A stretch of 64,000 bases of DNA from Candidatus Competibacteraceae bacterium (GTDB taxonomy: Bacteria; Pseudomonadota; Gammaproteobacteria; Competibacterales; Competibacteraceae), in the NCBI GenBank assembly GCA_003989085.1, contig RXIV01000006.1, forward strand, positions 174,420 to 238,419, given 5' to 3'. Below the pieces are notes generated by a model, which did no database searches, was not told the DNA's origin, and saw only the letters and a list, made by a program, of their open reading frames with translations. The position numbers were made by a program, and so were the translations under genes. Positions 41,415 to 49,558 of this stretch are shown here, piece by piece. The first letter of the stretch is position 1, and each line of letters begins with the position of its first letter.

Positions 41415-41771
41415 CTAAACAGCATAGTGGGCAAAGGCCTTCGTTACTTTTTGGTCTGGTCCAAAGTGAAACACCTCTGCCACGAGACAACCATGAGCCC
41501 CTTTATAATGGAGCGTGATGCTATTGACCCCAGCAAGAATCGAGAGCAATTCAAATTGTAAGTCTGGAATAAGCTTCAGCGCCTTCTTCCAATAGGCTGC
41601 AACTGCGGCTTTTCCTTTGAGAATGCCAGATGGCTCTCCTACCACTTGAATGATTACCGGCGATGACATTTCAAAATCATCCTCATAGTGCGAGAGGATT
41701 CTGACAAGGTCGTGAGCATTCCAGGATTCAATCCATTTGGCTGCAAAGTGTTCGGCAAATGCTTTATCCAT
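41415..41771 (-). CDS. SnoaL-like (NTF2 fold) cassette protein
   Basis: 118 aa from MDKAFAEHF. The pattern WIESWNAHDLVRILSHYEDD, then FEMSSPVI, LKGKAAVAAYWKKALKLIPD and LHYKGAHGCLVAEVFHFGPD is typical of SnoaL/NTF2-like small proteins that bind hydrophobic ligands or act as isomerases; no catalytic call is possible. ATG 41771 is preferred to 41786 because GGAGAG lies 7 bases upstream. It is the last cassette of the array, followed at once by an attC-like site. Confidence 0.7.
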   Translation of the reverse strand: MDKAFAEHFAAKWIESWNAHDLVRILSHYEDDFEMSSPVIIQVVGEPSGILKGKAAVAAYWKKALKLIPDLQFELLSILAGVNSITLHYKGAHGCLVAEVFHFGPDQKVTKAFAHYAV

Positions 41772-41844
41772 TCCTAATCTCTCCATATAATATGGGAAAG
41801 AGTGTCTGGCGCGTGGTATTCAACAATGAGTCAAGGCGTTAAGG

Positions 41845-42471
41845 CTATTTCCCATATTCTAACGAAGCCATTCTGATTCCAGTTGAAATCAGGGTAATGC
41901 CAGCGGCTTTGTTGATTAGATTAATTGTCCACGGTTTCATTTTTTTCTTGGACAAACGATCTCCCATGCGGCTGAAGAAACTATAAACTATAAGATCAGC
42001 GAAAAGACATGATGACCCCATAAGAAACATTTGAAATAGAATTGGTTCATTAGGATCAACAAACTGGGGAAGCAGTGCAGAAAAATACATTAATGCCTTA
42101 GGGTTTGCAAATTGAACAACTAATCCCTGAGAAAATAACTTGGCGCGACTACTATTAGCGGCCTTGTTGTTGATTTTTATAACTCCCGCTTTGCTGAACA
42201 AAGCAGTGACGCCGAGATACAACAAATATACAACACCAAACCATTTAATTATGGAGAACAGCAGGTTAGATGCGAGAATAAGTGAAGCAATACCTGTTGC
42301 AGAAAGAACGAAAAAAGCTACATCTGCGCTTGCAACCCCAAGAACTCCTAGGAAAGCTTTATTTGAGCTGTGACTTGCTCCTTGTGCCGCCACAGTAATA
42401 GCGGCAGGGCCAGGAACGAAAATCAGCATCACAGTGGTGACAAGAAAAATTGAATAAAGCTCAAGATTCAT
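41845..42471 (-). CDS. LysE/RhtB family exporter
   Basis: 208-aa inner-membrane amino-acid or small-solute exporter with six predicted helices. Family hallmarks: VPGPAAITVAAQGASHSSNK in the first loop, LGVLGVASADVAFFVLSATG, FGVVYLLYLGVTALFSKAG and LVVQFANPKALMYFSALLPQ. It begins 15 bases after an attC-like site, as a cassette gene would. Base use is more AT-rich than the core genes upstream. The substrate is unknown. Confidence 0.87.
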   Translation of the reverse strand: MNLELYSIFLVTTVMLIFVPGPAAITVAAQGASHSSNKAFLGVLGVASADVAFFVLSATGIASLILASNLLFSIIKWFGVVYLLYLGVTALFSKAGVIKINNKAANSSRAKLFSQGLVVQFANPKALMYFSALLPQFVDPNEPILFQMFLMGSSCLFADLIVYSFFSRMGDRLSKKKMKPWTINLINKAAGITLISTGIRMASLEYGK

Positions 42472-42485
42472 ACTCGATACCTTGT

Positions 42486-42563
42486 GTAGAACCTACTTTA
42501 TAAATTGACCGGTGCCGCGAGGCCTTGCACAGGTCCGTGTAGGCTGCCGATTATACGTTATAG
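42486..42563 (-). other. attC-like recombination site A
   Basis: 78 bases on the minus strand with outer 7-mers CTATAAC and GTTCTAC that pair at five of seven positions, and an inner ACACGGACCTGTGCAAGGCC segment sharing GGACCTGTGC with site B. It lies just upstream of the LysE-family start. Confidence 0.6.
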
Positions 42564-42685
42564 GCTTTCAAACCATGCCATATCGTATCTGCTCATCTCC
42601 CCGCACCGGTGACTTTGCGGTAGGTTATAGTGGATCCCTCAGTCAAGACCACAGAACGGGCGATTTAAGATAGAAGCCACCTGGT

Positions 42686-43555
42686 TTAGAAGCGGTGCTG
42701 CTGGCCCAGTAACTGGGGTGGCTGGGCGTTACGATAGACTTGTTCCGGGGTCCGATCGTCGAGTGACTGGTGCGGACGGTCGGTGTTATAGAATCCGAAG
42801 TAGACCGACAATTCGGTCTGAGCCTCACGCAAGCTTTGATAGTGTTTGGAGTACACCTCCTCGTATTTGAGGGAGCGCCACAGGCGCTCGATGAAAATGT
42901 TGTCCAGGGCGCGACCCTTTCCGTCCATGCTGATGCGAATGTGATGGTGGTTGAGGACCTCGATAAAGGCGGCGCTGGTGAACTGACTGCCCTGATCGGT
43001 ATTCAAGATTTCCGGGGTTCCGTGCTGTTTAAGCGCTTCGGTTAAGGCGTCCACGCAGAACGCGGTATCCATCGTATTGGAGAGCCGCCAGGCCAACACA
43101 TAGCGGCTATGCCAGTCGATCAGCGCCACCAGGTAGGCCCATCCCTGCTCGATCCGCAGGTCAGTGATATCCGTTGACCACCCCTGATTGGGTCTTTCGA
43201 TGACGGCTCCCCGCAGCAGGTAGGGGTAGACCGCCTGCTGAGGATGGGGCCGACGGGTGTTGGGTTTCGGTGCAATCGATATTAACCCCATCGCCCGCAT
43301 CAGCCGCCGAACCCGCTTGCGATTGACCCGATACCCTTCCCGATGCAGCACCGCCGTCAGCTTGCGGCTGCCGTAGAACGGGTGATCGGTATAGATCGTG
43401 TTGATCCAGTCCATCACCCGCTGATTCTCCACACGTTCATCGCCGACCGGCGCGGGGGCATACCCACTCGATCGATTCAATCCCAGTAAGGCGCATTGTC
43501 GCCGCAGACTGAGATTCTTCGCGTCAGGCTCTATCAACGCCCGCTTCGTGCTCAC
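42686..43555 (-). CDS. IS3-family transposase OrfB (DDE integrase core)
   Basis: 289 aa. Starts MSTKRALIEPDAKNLSLRRQ, an HTH_21-like region (DHPFYGSRKLTAVLHREGYR), then the rve catalytic core: D in GWSTDITDLRIEQGWAYLVA, second D in ILNTDQGSQFTSAAF, and E in FIERLWRSLKYEEVY, the D-D-35-E arrangement. Ends DRPHQSLDDRTPEQVYR. Probably made as an OrfAB fusion by -1 frameshifting in the 4-base overlap region. All key residues are present, so the element may be active. Confidence 0.93.
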   Translation of the reverse strand: MSTKRALIEPDAKNLSLRRQCALLGLNRSSGYAPAPVGDERVENQRVMDWINTIYTDHPFYGSRKLTAVLHREGYRVNRKRVRRLMRAMGLISIAPKPNTRRPHPQQAVYPYLLRGAVIERPNQGWSTDITDLRIEQGWAYLVALIDWHSRYVLAWRLSNTMDTAFCVDALTEALKQHGTPEILNTDQGSQFTSAAFIEVLNHHHIRISMDGKGRALDNIFIERLWRSLKYEEVYSKHYQSLREAQTELSVYFGFYNTDRPHQSLDDRTPEQVYRNAQPPQLLGQQHRF

Positions 43556-43842
43556 GTCAAGCCCAACGCTTTGGACTTTTTTCGCAGCCAGTCCACCTCC
43601 ACTTGCAGGCGACCAATCTGTTGGTAGAGCCGGTCTTGCTCCGCTTCCCGGCGTTGCTCATCCAGTCCACTGGGCCGTCCGAACAGTTCCGGCCGCTTTT
43701 CCCGCACCTGCTGCTTCCAGGGATTGATCTGGCTGGCGTGGACCCCGTACTCCGACGAAAGTTGGGCGATGGTCTTTTCACCCTTGAGGGCTTCCAAGGC
43801 TACCTTGGCTTTGAACTCGTTACTAAACTGCTTTCTTGCCAC
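43552..43842 (-). CDS. IS3-family transposase OrfA (HTH)
   Basis: 96 aa: N-terminal helix-turn-helix (FSNEFKAKVALEALKGEKTI, AQLSSEYGVHASQINPWKQQ) and a C-terminal leucine-zipper-like helix (LYQQIGRLQVEVDWLRKKSK). It recognises the IS ends and pairs with OrfB. Confidence 0.9.
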   Translation of the reverse strand: MARKQFSNEFKAKVALEALKGEKTIAQLSSEYGVHASQINPWKQQVREKRPELFGRPSGLDEQRREAEQDRLYQQIGRLQVEVDWLRKKSKALGLT

Positions 43843-43906
43843 GTCGATCTCCTCGTTCGTGACGTGGCATTCTATCTAAGCCCTTGGTCCATTTTTCAGG
43901 GTCCAC

Positions 43907-43993
43907 TATAGACCCAGAACCCCCTAATTTCCGCAGCGCCTCTAGGAGCGGGTTCATCAGGTCATCACAGGTGGGGAGCGTAGTCATAGGCAT
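43907..43993 (-). pseudogene. N-terminal fragment of Mrr-like restriction protein, cut by IS
   Basis: From ATG 43993 (or 43987) the frame reads MPMTTLPTCDDLMNPLLEAL then RKLGGSGS and enters the IS end. This matches the winged-helix N-terminus (Mrr_N) of Mrr-type restriction endonucleases, which typically read P.F..L..P.L.AL..LGGSGS. The nuclease part is missing; sequence beyond the other IS end shows no continuation. Confidence 0.55.
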
Positions 43994-44140
43994 AGTGTGG
44001 TGACGCATAACGGACGTGAATTGGGGGTCATCCCGCTCAGAGTGGACCTGCCACCCAACAAGAACTACCAAGCTCCACTCGTTGCGGTGGGCGGTGGGGA
44101 CGTAAGGACAAGACGATAAAGTCGCCACGAAGGGATCGCA

Positions 44141-44207
44141 TTCGAACGAGGAAGTGACCAGTGCTGCGTAGCCTTATCGCACAGGTCCAATGGAATGATG
44201 GATTGGC
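44141..44207 (-). other. attC-like recombination site B
   Basis: Minus-strand sequence GCCAATCCATCATTCCATTG then GACCTGTGCGATAAGGC, a central GC-rich hairpin and a GTTCGAA 3' element. CATCATTCCA plus GGACCTGTGC is the pattern seen in sites C and D. It follows the GNAT gene stop by 4 bases. Confidence 0.6.
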
Positions 44208-44211
44208 TATT

Positions 44212-44691
44212 TTAGACAGTATAGGACATGTATTTCACTGAAAATGGCAGGTGAGGAAAGCGCTTGGTTTCGCCATCGATGAAACCTAAGCTCCTGTACC
44301 AGCGCTGTAGATCACTATGTTCGCCAATGACCCCAATGCTAATGGTTTGAATTGAAGAGGCTTGAGCTAGTTGAATAATATATTTTACCAAGTGAGCGCC
44401 GATGCCACAATTACAATAAGGAGGTAAAACGGAAAGGCGATTCAGGTAGGCAAGCCCAGCGCTCGGATTTTCGTAGGCAACGCACGCAATTGGTACAGAA
44501 TCTTCTTCGAGGATGAAATAGCGTTCGCCACGAGCAAGATCAGATTTAACCCAAGCCTCAGTGCAAAAAGATGGATGTTTTGGGCAATTATCTGCATTAA
44601 GGCCAAATTTTTCTGCAATATCTTTGTTGGACTGACTGACGAGCATTGCGATTGTAGTGAGATCTTTAGCTGAGGCTTCTCTGATGGTCAT
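44212..44691 (-). CDS. GNAT family N-acetyltransferase (cassette gene)
   Basis: 159 aa. Starts MTIREASAKDLTTIAMLVSQ; motif A region RLSVLPPYCNCGIGAHLVKY carries a diverged acetyl-CoA loop (Q/RxxGxG/A read as CNCGIGA), and the C-terminal LQRWYRSLGFIDGETKRF block is typical of the fold. GNATs acetylate amines on small molecules or proteins; the substrate is unknown. It is directly followed by attC-like site B, as expected of an integron cassette. Lower GC than the core. Confidence 0.83.
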   Translation of the reverse strand: MTIREASAKDLTTIAMLVSQSNKDIAEKFGLNADNCPKHPSFCTEAWVKSDLARGERYFILEEDSVPIACVAYENPSAGLAYLNRLSVLPPYCNCGIGAHLVKYIIQLAQASSIQTISIGVIGEHSDLQRWYRSLGFIDGETKRFPHLPFSVKYMSYTV

Positions 44692-44749
44692 GATTGTGTA
44701 AGAAGAAAGTAAAAGTAAAAGTAAACAGTTAGCGGCTGAATTTACAGAT

Positions 44750-44778
44750 GATGCTGCACGGTTTCATCGTGCAGCATC
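44750..44778. repeat. Perfect 11-bp inverted repeat
   Basis: GATGCTGCACG / CGTGCAGCATC with a 7-base loop, in the 370-base gap between the GNAT gene and the secreted Cys-rich protein. It may be the core of a degenerate cassette junction or a transcription hairpin; it lacks a T run. Nothing else was recognised in the gap. Confidence 0.6.
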
Positions 44779-44971
44779 TCCTACACCGCAGGGATTCCAA
44801 ACTGATATTGCTCAATGCCCTCGTCGCTAATGCTCCTGCCATAGTGAATACAGGCAATTCATCTGGTTAAACCGTATTCGCAATAGCATAATTCTCTGCA
44901 CTGTATCCAGTCAGGCGGGGTTGTACTTGATAAGTTGGATTTCCAGAAAGACTGAAACCTAACTTACGCAG

Positions 44972-45337
44972 CTAACGGCCATCATAATCATAACCATGAT
45001 AATGTCTTCGATCTCTACAAACCACGGTTACGATTCTGTCGCACCCAGGCTGATCGCATATTTGTCTTGTATTGATGACCCGTGTCGGAGGACTATCATA
45101 AACTACGTCAAAATCTATAGCTTCTACAAAACCCTTAGATCGACAATAAGCATCTGCTGCGGGCTTACCACAATTGTTCGCCCATTCTCTGCATAGATCA
45201 AGAGCATAGCCGCTAACTTCTGGATCGTTAATTCTAACGCGCTCTGCAAAAGCCAATTCCATTTTCATCAATATGAAAATAAAGATTGCAGCTTTGATGA
45301 TCTTTCCTACTCTTTCACGATGAATATTTTTAAGCAT
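44972..45337 (-). CDS. Secreted cysteine-containing small protein (cassette gene)
   Basis: 121 aa from MLKNIHRERV, chosen because GAGG lies 8 bases upstream; longer in-frame starts exist at 45352 and 45382. A signal peptide (IIKAAIFIFILMKMELAFA) precedes a mature domain with six cysteines in LCREWANNCGKPAADAYCRS, ICDQPGCDR and VVCRDR. Spacing suggests three disulfides. Function unknown; not recognised as a named toxin. It lies in the AT-richer cassette region. Confidence 0.65.
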   Translation of the reverse strand: MLKNIHRERVGKIIKAAIFIFILMKMELAFAERVRINDPEVSGYALDLCREWANNCGKPAADAYCRSKGFVEAIDFDVVYDSPPTRVINTRQICDQPGCDRIVTVVCRDRRHYHGYDYDGR

Positions 45338-45365
45338 GTCTATCAACCTCATAAAGGTTAGAATT

Positions 45366-45551
45366 TTATCTTCGGCTTGCAAAGCCTAGCGGTGCATAAA
45401 CGCCACCCCGTATAGATCGCTCCACATTTCCGACAACGCATACAGGATTCATCTTCAACTTATACTCCATCACCTCGCGTGAAAACTCGGGGACTAGATA
45501 CCGCAAGCCGGCCAGTTCACTGAATAAAATATTATGAGGATTTACCGACAT
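45366..45551 (-). CDS. Small hypothetical protein
   Basis: 61 aa from MSVNPHNILFSELAGLRYLV, overlapping the end of the YcxB-like gene by 20 bases. Not recognised. It could be a real short cassette gene or a chance frame; the stretch between the YcxB-like and secreted-protein genes has no other candidate. Confidence 0.3.
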   Translation of the reverse strand: MSVNPHNILFSELAGLRYLVPEFSREVMEYKLKMNPVCVVGNVERSIRGGVYAPLGFASRR

Positions 45552-46020
45552 ACTGTAGCAGTCCATCCGTTAGCGCTTGAAGATCAAATCCCTGGATTGC
45601 TACGGATTTTGGAATCATGTGAAACATTCGTGGCATTGGGTAAATAAGCACTAAATCTTCGTTTTGTCTCCACTTATATACCTTATCCCATGTAATTTTC
45701 CCATCACCATTAGGGGATGTAAATCGAACTCCATCGTCAATAAGTTCGACAGTAAACTCCTCATGAATAGCTTTATATTTCCGATAGTGTCTTCGGGCCA
45801 AGAGTGGCGAAATGATATAGCGACCGACAAGAGCAACTGAGAAGCCGCCAATTAACCCACCGATTGCACCACCGCGCAATGCTGGGGAACCGAATGTAGC
45901 CAGCACAACTAAAGCCAGTGCGCCAACCAAATATAAAATGACCAAATGAGGTCTAAGCCTTGCGAACAGCTTCATGGCGTTCACGTAATCTTGTTCAGAG
46001 ATTCTATACGTTGCTTTCAT
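45532..46020 (-). CDS. YcxB-like membrane protein (cassette gene)
   Basis: 162 aa. Two adjacent TM helices (LVILYLVGALALVVLATFGS, GAIGGLIGGFSVALVGRYII) are followed by a soluble YcxB-type domain: FTVELIDDGVRFTSPNGDGK, ITWDKVYKWRQNEDLVLIYP and FHMIPKSVAIQG. The family's role is unknown. It starts 13 bases after attC-like site C, the position of a cassette gene. Confidence 0.72.
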   Translation of the reverse strand: MKATYRISEQDYVNAMKLFARLRPHLVILYLVGALALVVLATFGSPALRGGAIGGLIGGFSVALVGRYIISPLLARRHYRKYKAIHEEFTVELIDDGVRFTSPNGDGKITWDKVYKWRQNEDLVLIYPMPRMFHMIPKSVAIQGFDLQALTDGLLQYVGKSS

Positions 46021-46032
46021 GTGTGATCAGTC

Positions 46033-46104
46033 GCATAACATTCAAGTTTAGTGGCGCTGCCCGGCTTTTCGCGCAGGTCCGATGCAATAATGGTGAGGTT
46101 AGCC
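46033..46104 (-). other. attC-like recombination site C
   Basis: 72 bases on the minus strand from GGCTAAC to GTTATGC. The interior has GCATCGGACCTGCGCGAAAA then GCCGGGCAGCG and ends CTTGAATGTTATGC. It has the most complete attC layout of the four: outer 7-mers that pair at five positions, the GGACCTGYGC core, and the TAA stop of an upstream small frame falling inside R''. Confidence 0.65.
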
Positions 46105-46236
46105 ATTTTTCGGTATTGAAATATCTTCGACTACCTCGACGCCTAGAATATGTTTCGCAGGGAAATGAGTGACTGAGGAAACATTGATTCCAAGACAAGT
46201 AGCGCCCGAGCTGGGCAAGCAACGGAAGTGCTGCAC
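46099..46236 (-). CDS. Short frame ending inside attC site C
   Basis: 45-codon frame from a GTG, with AGGTGAG upstream, reading SVTHFPAKHILGVEVVEDIS and stopping at the TAA inside the R'' element of site C, as integron cassette genes commonly do. An ATG frame from 46297 (MCTATISEPISDDKAYQ) covers the 5' half in another phase, so this may be a single frameshifted cassette gene. Not recognised. Confidence 0.3.
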   Translation of the reverse strand: MQHFRCLPSSGATCLGINVSSVTHFPAKHILGVEVVEDISIPKNG

Positions 46237-46406
46237 GAAATCTCACCTGATATGCCTTGTCATCCGAGATTGGTTCAGAAATCGTGGCAGTGCACATGAT
46301 GTTCCCTGAATAGGTTAATCAAGCACCGCCCGAACTGGGGATGCAGATGAAAACCATCACCGATCCATACTAACCAGCGCTGATTCTAGATCAATGTCTA
46401 TGAGGG

Positions 46407-46862
46407 ATGTCTACTACTGGTAGAAAGATGAAATGGCAGCCGGTTGATCTGGGTCGGCGTCAGGCGTGGATATGGGCGGATCAGTCGAAAACGCGGACGG
46501 CAATCGCTGTTCCACTGAACGTCAACGCAGTTGGGGTCATCCAGCAACAATGGGGACAGCATCCCATCCGGGTATTCACCCTCAACGGGCAACCCATAGG
46601 GAAGGCGTGGCGCAATGCCGTCAAGCGAGCCGGGTTGACCGATTTTCGCTTTCACGACCTGCGGCATACTTGGGCTACCCGGCACATTCAAGCCGGAACG
46701 CCACTCCATGCCTTGATGGAAATGGGAGGATGGAAAGACATTGAAATGGTCCGCAAGTACGCACATTTCAGTGCAGCGCACTTGCAGACCTATGCAGAAA
46801 ACACGGCCAGGATTTACGACTCCGACACAAACCCAACACAGCGGAAAGTCGGCATGGTGTAA
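46407..46862 (+). pseudogene. Tyrosine recombinase (phage/island integrase), C-terminal fragment
   Basis: Retains the last about 150 residues of a phage-type integrase: QPVDLGRRQAWIWADQSKTR with the beta-strand Lys, FRFHDLRHTWATRHIQAGTP (H-x-x-R), MEMGGWKDIEMV and the catalytic Tyr in RKYAHFS. The first catalytic Arg and the whole DNA-binding N-terminus are missing, with an in-frame TGA six bases before the first ATG. Lacks the extra IntI domain, so it is not an integron integrase. Its 3' end is 12 bases from a tRNA-Pro fragment, the normal attachment-site position. Confidence 0.8.
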
Positions 46863-46873
46863 ACCCTTGAAAA

Positions 46874-46922
<49 letters not shown>

Positions 46923-47339
46923 AGCAATCGAGAATCATAGCTTTTTTGTTCAATAAGTTAACAGCGCCGGTCTTGCGCAAACTGGACAGAAACAGTCACG
47001 GCAGGACTCGATTAAGCTGGGGTACGACACACTATTGACACACGGCATAACAAGGCACTTCATCTCGATTCACCCGCCTCTTGCTTAGAGATAAGCGATT
47101 GTTAATCAATGCTCAAGTGCAGGTTGTCAACGAGAAACTGGTCCCCGCCATCCAAGGCAGTTGAGAGTCTCATCCAGCGAAGGGGTTGAAACCCATGCAG
47201 GCTCTTGCTAGATCGCCATTGCAGAGTCGGGATCAAACGGCCCCTGCACCATTAGCAACCAGTTACACGCGGTTAAGGTCAACACGGCCACGGTGGACAA
47301 ACCCAACACCATCGCGATTTGCTCGTCAAGCGGTCATGG
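46923..47339. other. Gap without a supported gene
   Basis: About 415 bases. Frames here lack family patterns; no RNA gene or clear regulatory site was seen. Probably debris of the integrated element. Confidence 0.4.
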
Positions 47340-47560
47340 TTAGCCACGGTATGCACCCAGCGCTCCGTAAGCATGGCGTTCCAGGACGACCCGCATATAT
47401 TCACCCACCGCCCGACTGTCAGAACGGGCCAGTTGGGCTAAATCGTCATACAGCGATTCCGGCAGATGCAGCTTCACATCGCGGTCGCACTTGGCGCGGG
47501 TGCGTTTTTCAGCAGCTACCGCTGGCGCAAGGCGGCATAAACGGCGGGACGTTCGGACAT
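47340..47560 (-). pseudogene. Frameshifted ribbon-helix-helix protein
   Basis: The start MSERPAVYAALRQR (47560) is in one phase; the continuation AVAAEKRTRAKCDRDVKLHL, PESLYDDLAQLARSDSRAVG and EYMRVVLERHAYG is in another. A one- or two-base shift near 47520 joins them into a plausible about 72-aa RHH DNA-binding protein of plasmid/island type. Read as a decayed gene. Confidence 0.5.
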
Positions 47561-47671
47561 GGCGGCGGTTTCCGTGCAACGCCGCGCAGGTTGAGGGTGG
47601 CGTGGCCTCAACTACCGATTCAAGCCGGCTGGGGTTATTCGCGCACGGCAAAGCCGCGCCTTATCTGGCCC

Positions 47672-48442
47672 CTATCGACCATGCCCTGGGTGGCACACTG
47701 AAACGACTCGCGCCCGCACGTCGAAGAGTGGACGTGCGAACGTGAACCACCGCTTATAACGGCACCCGATTACCCATAAATCATCCGGGAGGGATGAAGG
47801 CTTGTTTGGCGGCGGTAATGCCGATGCCGATTCTATGGCTTGCAACAGGCTATCTTTGGCGTTCGGGCCTTGAAATAAGGCGGTGAAGTAATGAAACCGG
47901 CAAATCCCGAACCGTTCCAGCGGCGCGGCTCCGGCTTGAAAGTCGCCCAACCCGGCAGCATCCTCGGGGCTGATGACCGCGATGCGGAAAAAGTCCTCCG
48001 GCAAGGAAAGCTGCCGATTGCGGTTGATGATGCCTTCCTGTTCCAGCGTCTGGCGAATCATCTCCAACTGGCGCACCATCAACCCCCGCGTGTAGTTCGG
48101 GTCAATGTCGATAATTTCCAGTTGCAGGCCGAAACTGTCATGCACTTTCACCCGCGCTTGTACTAAGACCTGCAAGTCCGCTGTCAAATCCTGACCGCTT
48201 TGTTGGCGGAAGCGCACCAGCAACGGCCGAGCATTCCACATCACTGCCCTAACCTTGGCTACTTGACCCTTCGTGCTGCGTTCAACCAAATCCAGAAACA
48301 CATACGATCCTTTGAAATCTGCTTTCGACACTTCCGCTCGTACCCAAACGGCTTCGGGCAATGCACGTTCAACAGCAACGCGGGTGCGGGCTAAGAGTTC
48401 ACGCAAGGAAATCCCGGATCGGCCACTGTTATTTATGGGCAT
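47672..48442 (-). pseudogene. xseA: Truncated exodeoxyribonuclease VII large subunit-like protein
   Basis: Start MPINNSGRSGISL has a GGGGGAA ribosome site. Residues 1-100 form the OB-fold DNA-binding domain (LARTRVAVERALPEAVWVRA, GSYVFLDLVER), followed by the XseA catalytic N-part (LPEDFFRIAVISPEDAAGLG, HYFTALFQGPNAKDSLLQAI, PDDLWVIG). Homology stops at about 47764, where the family continues with an RGGG motif; the last 30 residues are unrelated. About half of the usual 400-450 aa is missing. The start overlaps the upstream 226-aa gene by 10 bases, so they formed an operon. Confidence 0.7.
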
Positions 48443-49113
48443 GAAATTCCCCCGCAAGGAACAACCAAGCCGCATAGAGCTTGAAATAGAGCTTGAAGTT
48501 GCGGCAAATACGCCGCTATCGAGGCGGTATTCCCCAAAACCGAGTAGAGATCCATCAATATACCGGAACGCGGTTTGTCTCTTCGCAGTTCCTTTCTCAG
48601 GATCTCCACATCATCCAGCAATTCTTGAAGCTGGGTTTTGGTCAATGTGATGTCTTGCTGCAAAGTTTCGATGATCTGCTGAAGAAGCCTATCAACTTGT
48701 AAATTTTCGCTCACCGTTTGATTCACTTGATTCGAGTGAACCGCAATGTTTGAGCCGTTCATGCTGCCATAATTTTTGAAACTCTGATCCACGTTAAAGG
48801 CCAAAGGCTGAGTGACTGGCAAGCTCTTTTGATAAGCATCATAAGAGCCATACGATAATGCTTTCTCACCGTCATAAGTAAACTCGCAAGCAATATCAAG
48901 ATAACTAAAACCGCTACCCTCAGTATCTCTTGTCAGTTGTTCTTTATCCCTGAATTTCACAAAACCCAACTCCCTCAGTTTGTGCAACGCGAGTACAAGA
49001 CGGTCAAACGCCTCCCGATCTTCAACGCTTTCACTTTTGGGCGATAAAACGCTTAATCCACCCCTCTTACGAAGAGCCGCTTCCTGTAGTGCCTCATACA
49101 AATCTTGATTCAT
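48433..49113 (-). CDS. Hypothetical protein coupled to XseA-like gene
   Basis: 226 aa, not recognised. GAGGTG precedes the ATG. The N-terminal half (ALQEAALRKRGGLSVLSPKS, DRLVLALHKLRELGFVKFRD) looks like a winged-helix fold; a middle stretch (NGSNIAVHSNQVNQTVSENL) is polar; then comes a coiled coil (IIETLQQDITLTKTQLQELL DDVEILRKEL) and a short hydrophobic end. Overlaps the XseA-like start by 10 bases. The winged helix plus coiled coil suggests a DNA-binding or regulatory partner of the nuclease (weak inference). Confidence 0.5.
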   Translation of the reverse strand: MNQDLYEALQEAALRKRGGLSVLSPKSESVEDREAFDRLVLALHKLRELGFVKFRDKEQLTRDTEGSGFSYLDIACEFTYDGEKALSYGSYDAYQKSLPVTQPLAFNVDQSFKNYGSMNGSNIAVHSNQVNQTVSENLQVDRLLQQIIETLQQDITLTKTQLQELLDDVEILRKELRRDKPRSGILMDLYSVLGNTASIAAYLPQLQALFQALCGLVVPCGGISCP

Positions 49114-49141
49114 AACACCTCACTGTATCGTTGATACGGGT

Positions 49142-49433
49142 TACTCCACACTCAACACCTTCGTACATTCCTCTCCAAACTGGCTAATGACCCGCACCGC
49201 CAGTTTCCGCCCTAATCAGTCAACCATTCGCCGAAATCGCCCTGCGGACCGCTGCCGACCGGCAACACCGGGCGGTAGACCCGCCGACCATCGAGGACGC
49301 GGTCATAGTCGAGACTGCCATCGGCGGCGGTGTGATAGTGCTGACGCGGTGGCTGATATGGATGATTCAGAATCGGATTGACGGCAGGTATGGACACATA
49401 ACCATCGAATCCCGACGGGTTGGGCGGCTCCAC
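49142..49433 (-). pseudogene. Remnant of a type III R-M gene (N- and C-terminal pieces)
   Basis: From 49433 the frame reads NPILNHPYQPPRQHYHTAAD then GRRVYRPVLPVG, resembling the N-terminus of BPTD_3080/type III Res-type DEAD-box restriction subunits, and stops at 49212. In another phase the last part reads RKLAVRVISQFGEECTKVLS VE before a stop at 49142, similar to the C-termini of Res/Mod proteins. A large internal deletion has joined the two ends. Assignment is by pattern memory only. Confidence 0.45.
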
Positions 49434-49558
49434 TTGGTTTTATGGTGGCAGTTGCTCTAGGTTTAGCCTGAAAGACTGAAAGTTCTAAGCTACGCTGTTT
49501 GCAGTATAAAACGGCAGCAAGGCCACTGGATAAACTTACGCTTCAGCAACAGACGCTT

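Larger units (their letters stand above)
42626..43910 (-). mobile_element. IS3-family insertion sequence, apparently intact
   Basis: About 1.28 kb with orfA and orfB overlapping by 4 bases. Ends are related inverted repeats: GTGGATCCCTC on the left and GTGGACCCTG (read on the minus strand) on the right, each flanked by TATA, which could be a 4-base target duplication or part of the repeats. The right end lies inside an Mrr-like gene fragment, the left end next to an attC-like site, so the element split one cassette and adjacent sequence was deleted. Confidence 0.85.

Noticed and set aside
43823..44128. 101-codon minus frame as a single gene
   Set aside because: It crosses the IS end; only the internal MTTLPTCDDLMNPLLEAL part has family meaning and is listed as an Mrr-like fragment.
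46407..46862. Tyrosine recombinase considered as an integron integrase (IntI) for the cassette array
   Set aside because: It lacks the IntI-specific insertion, and its C-terminal sequence is phage/island type and abuts a tRNA fragment.
47186..47701. 171-codon + strand frame
   Set aside because: Overlaps the RHH pseudogene and XseA tail on the other strand; no recognisable family pattern or ribosome site.
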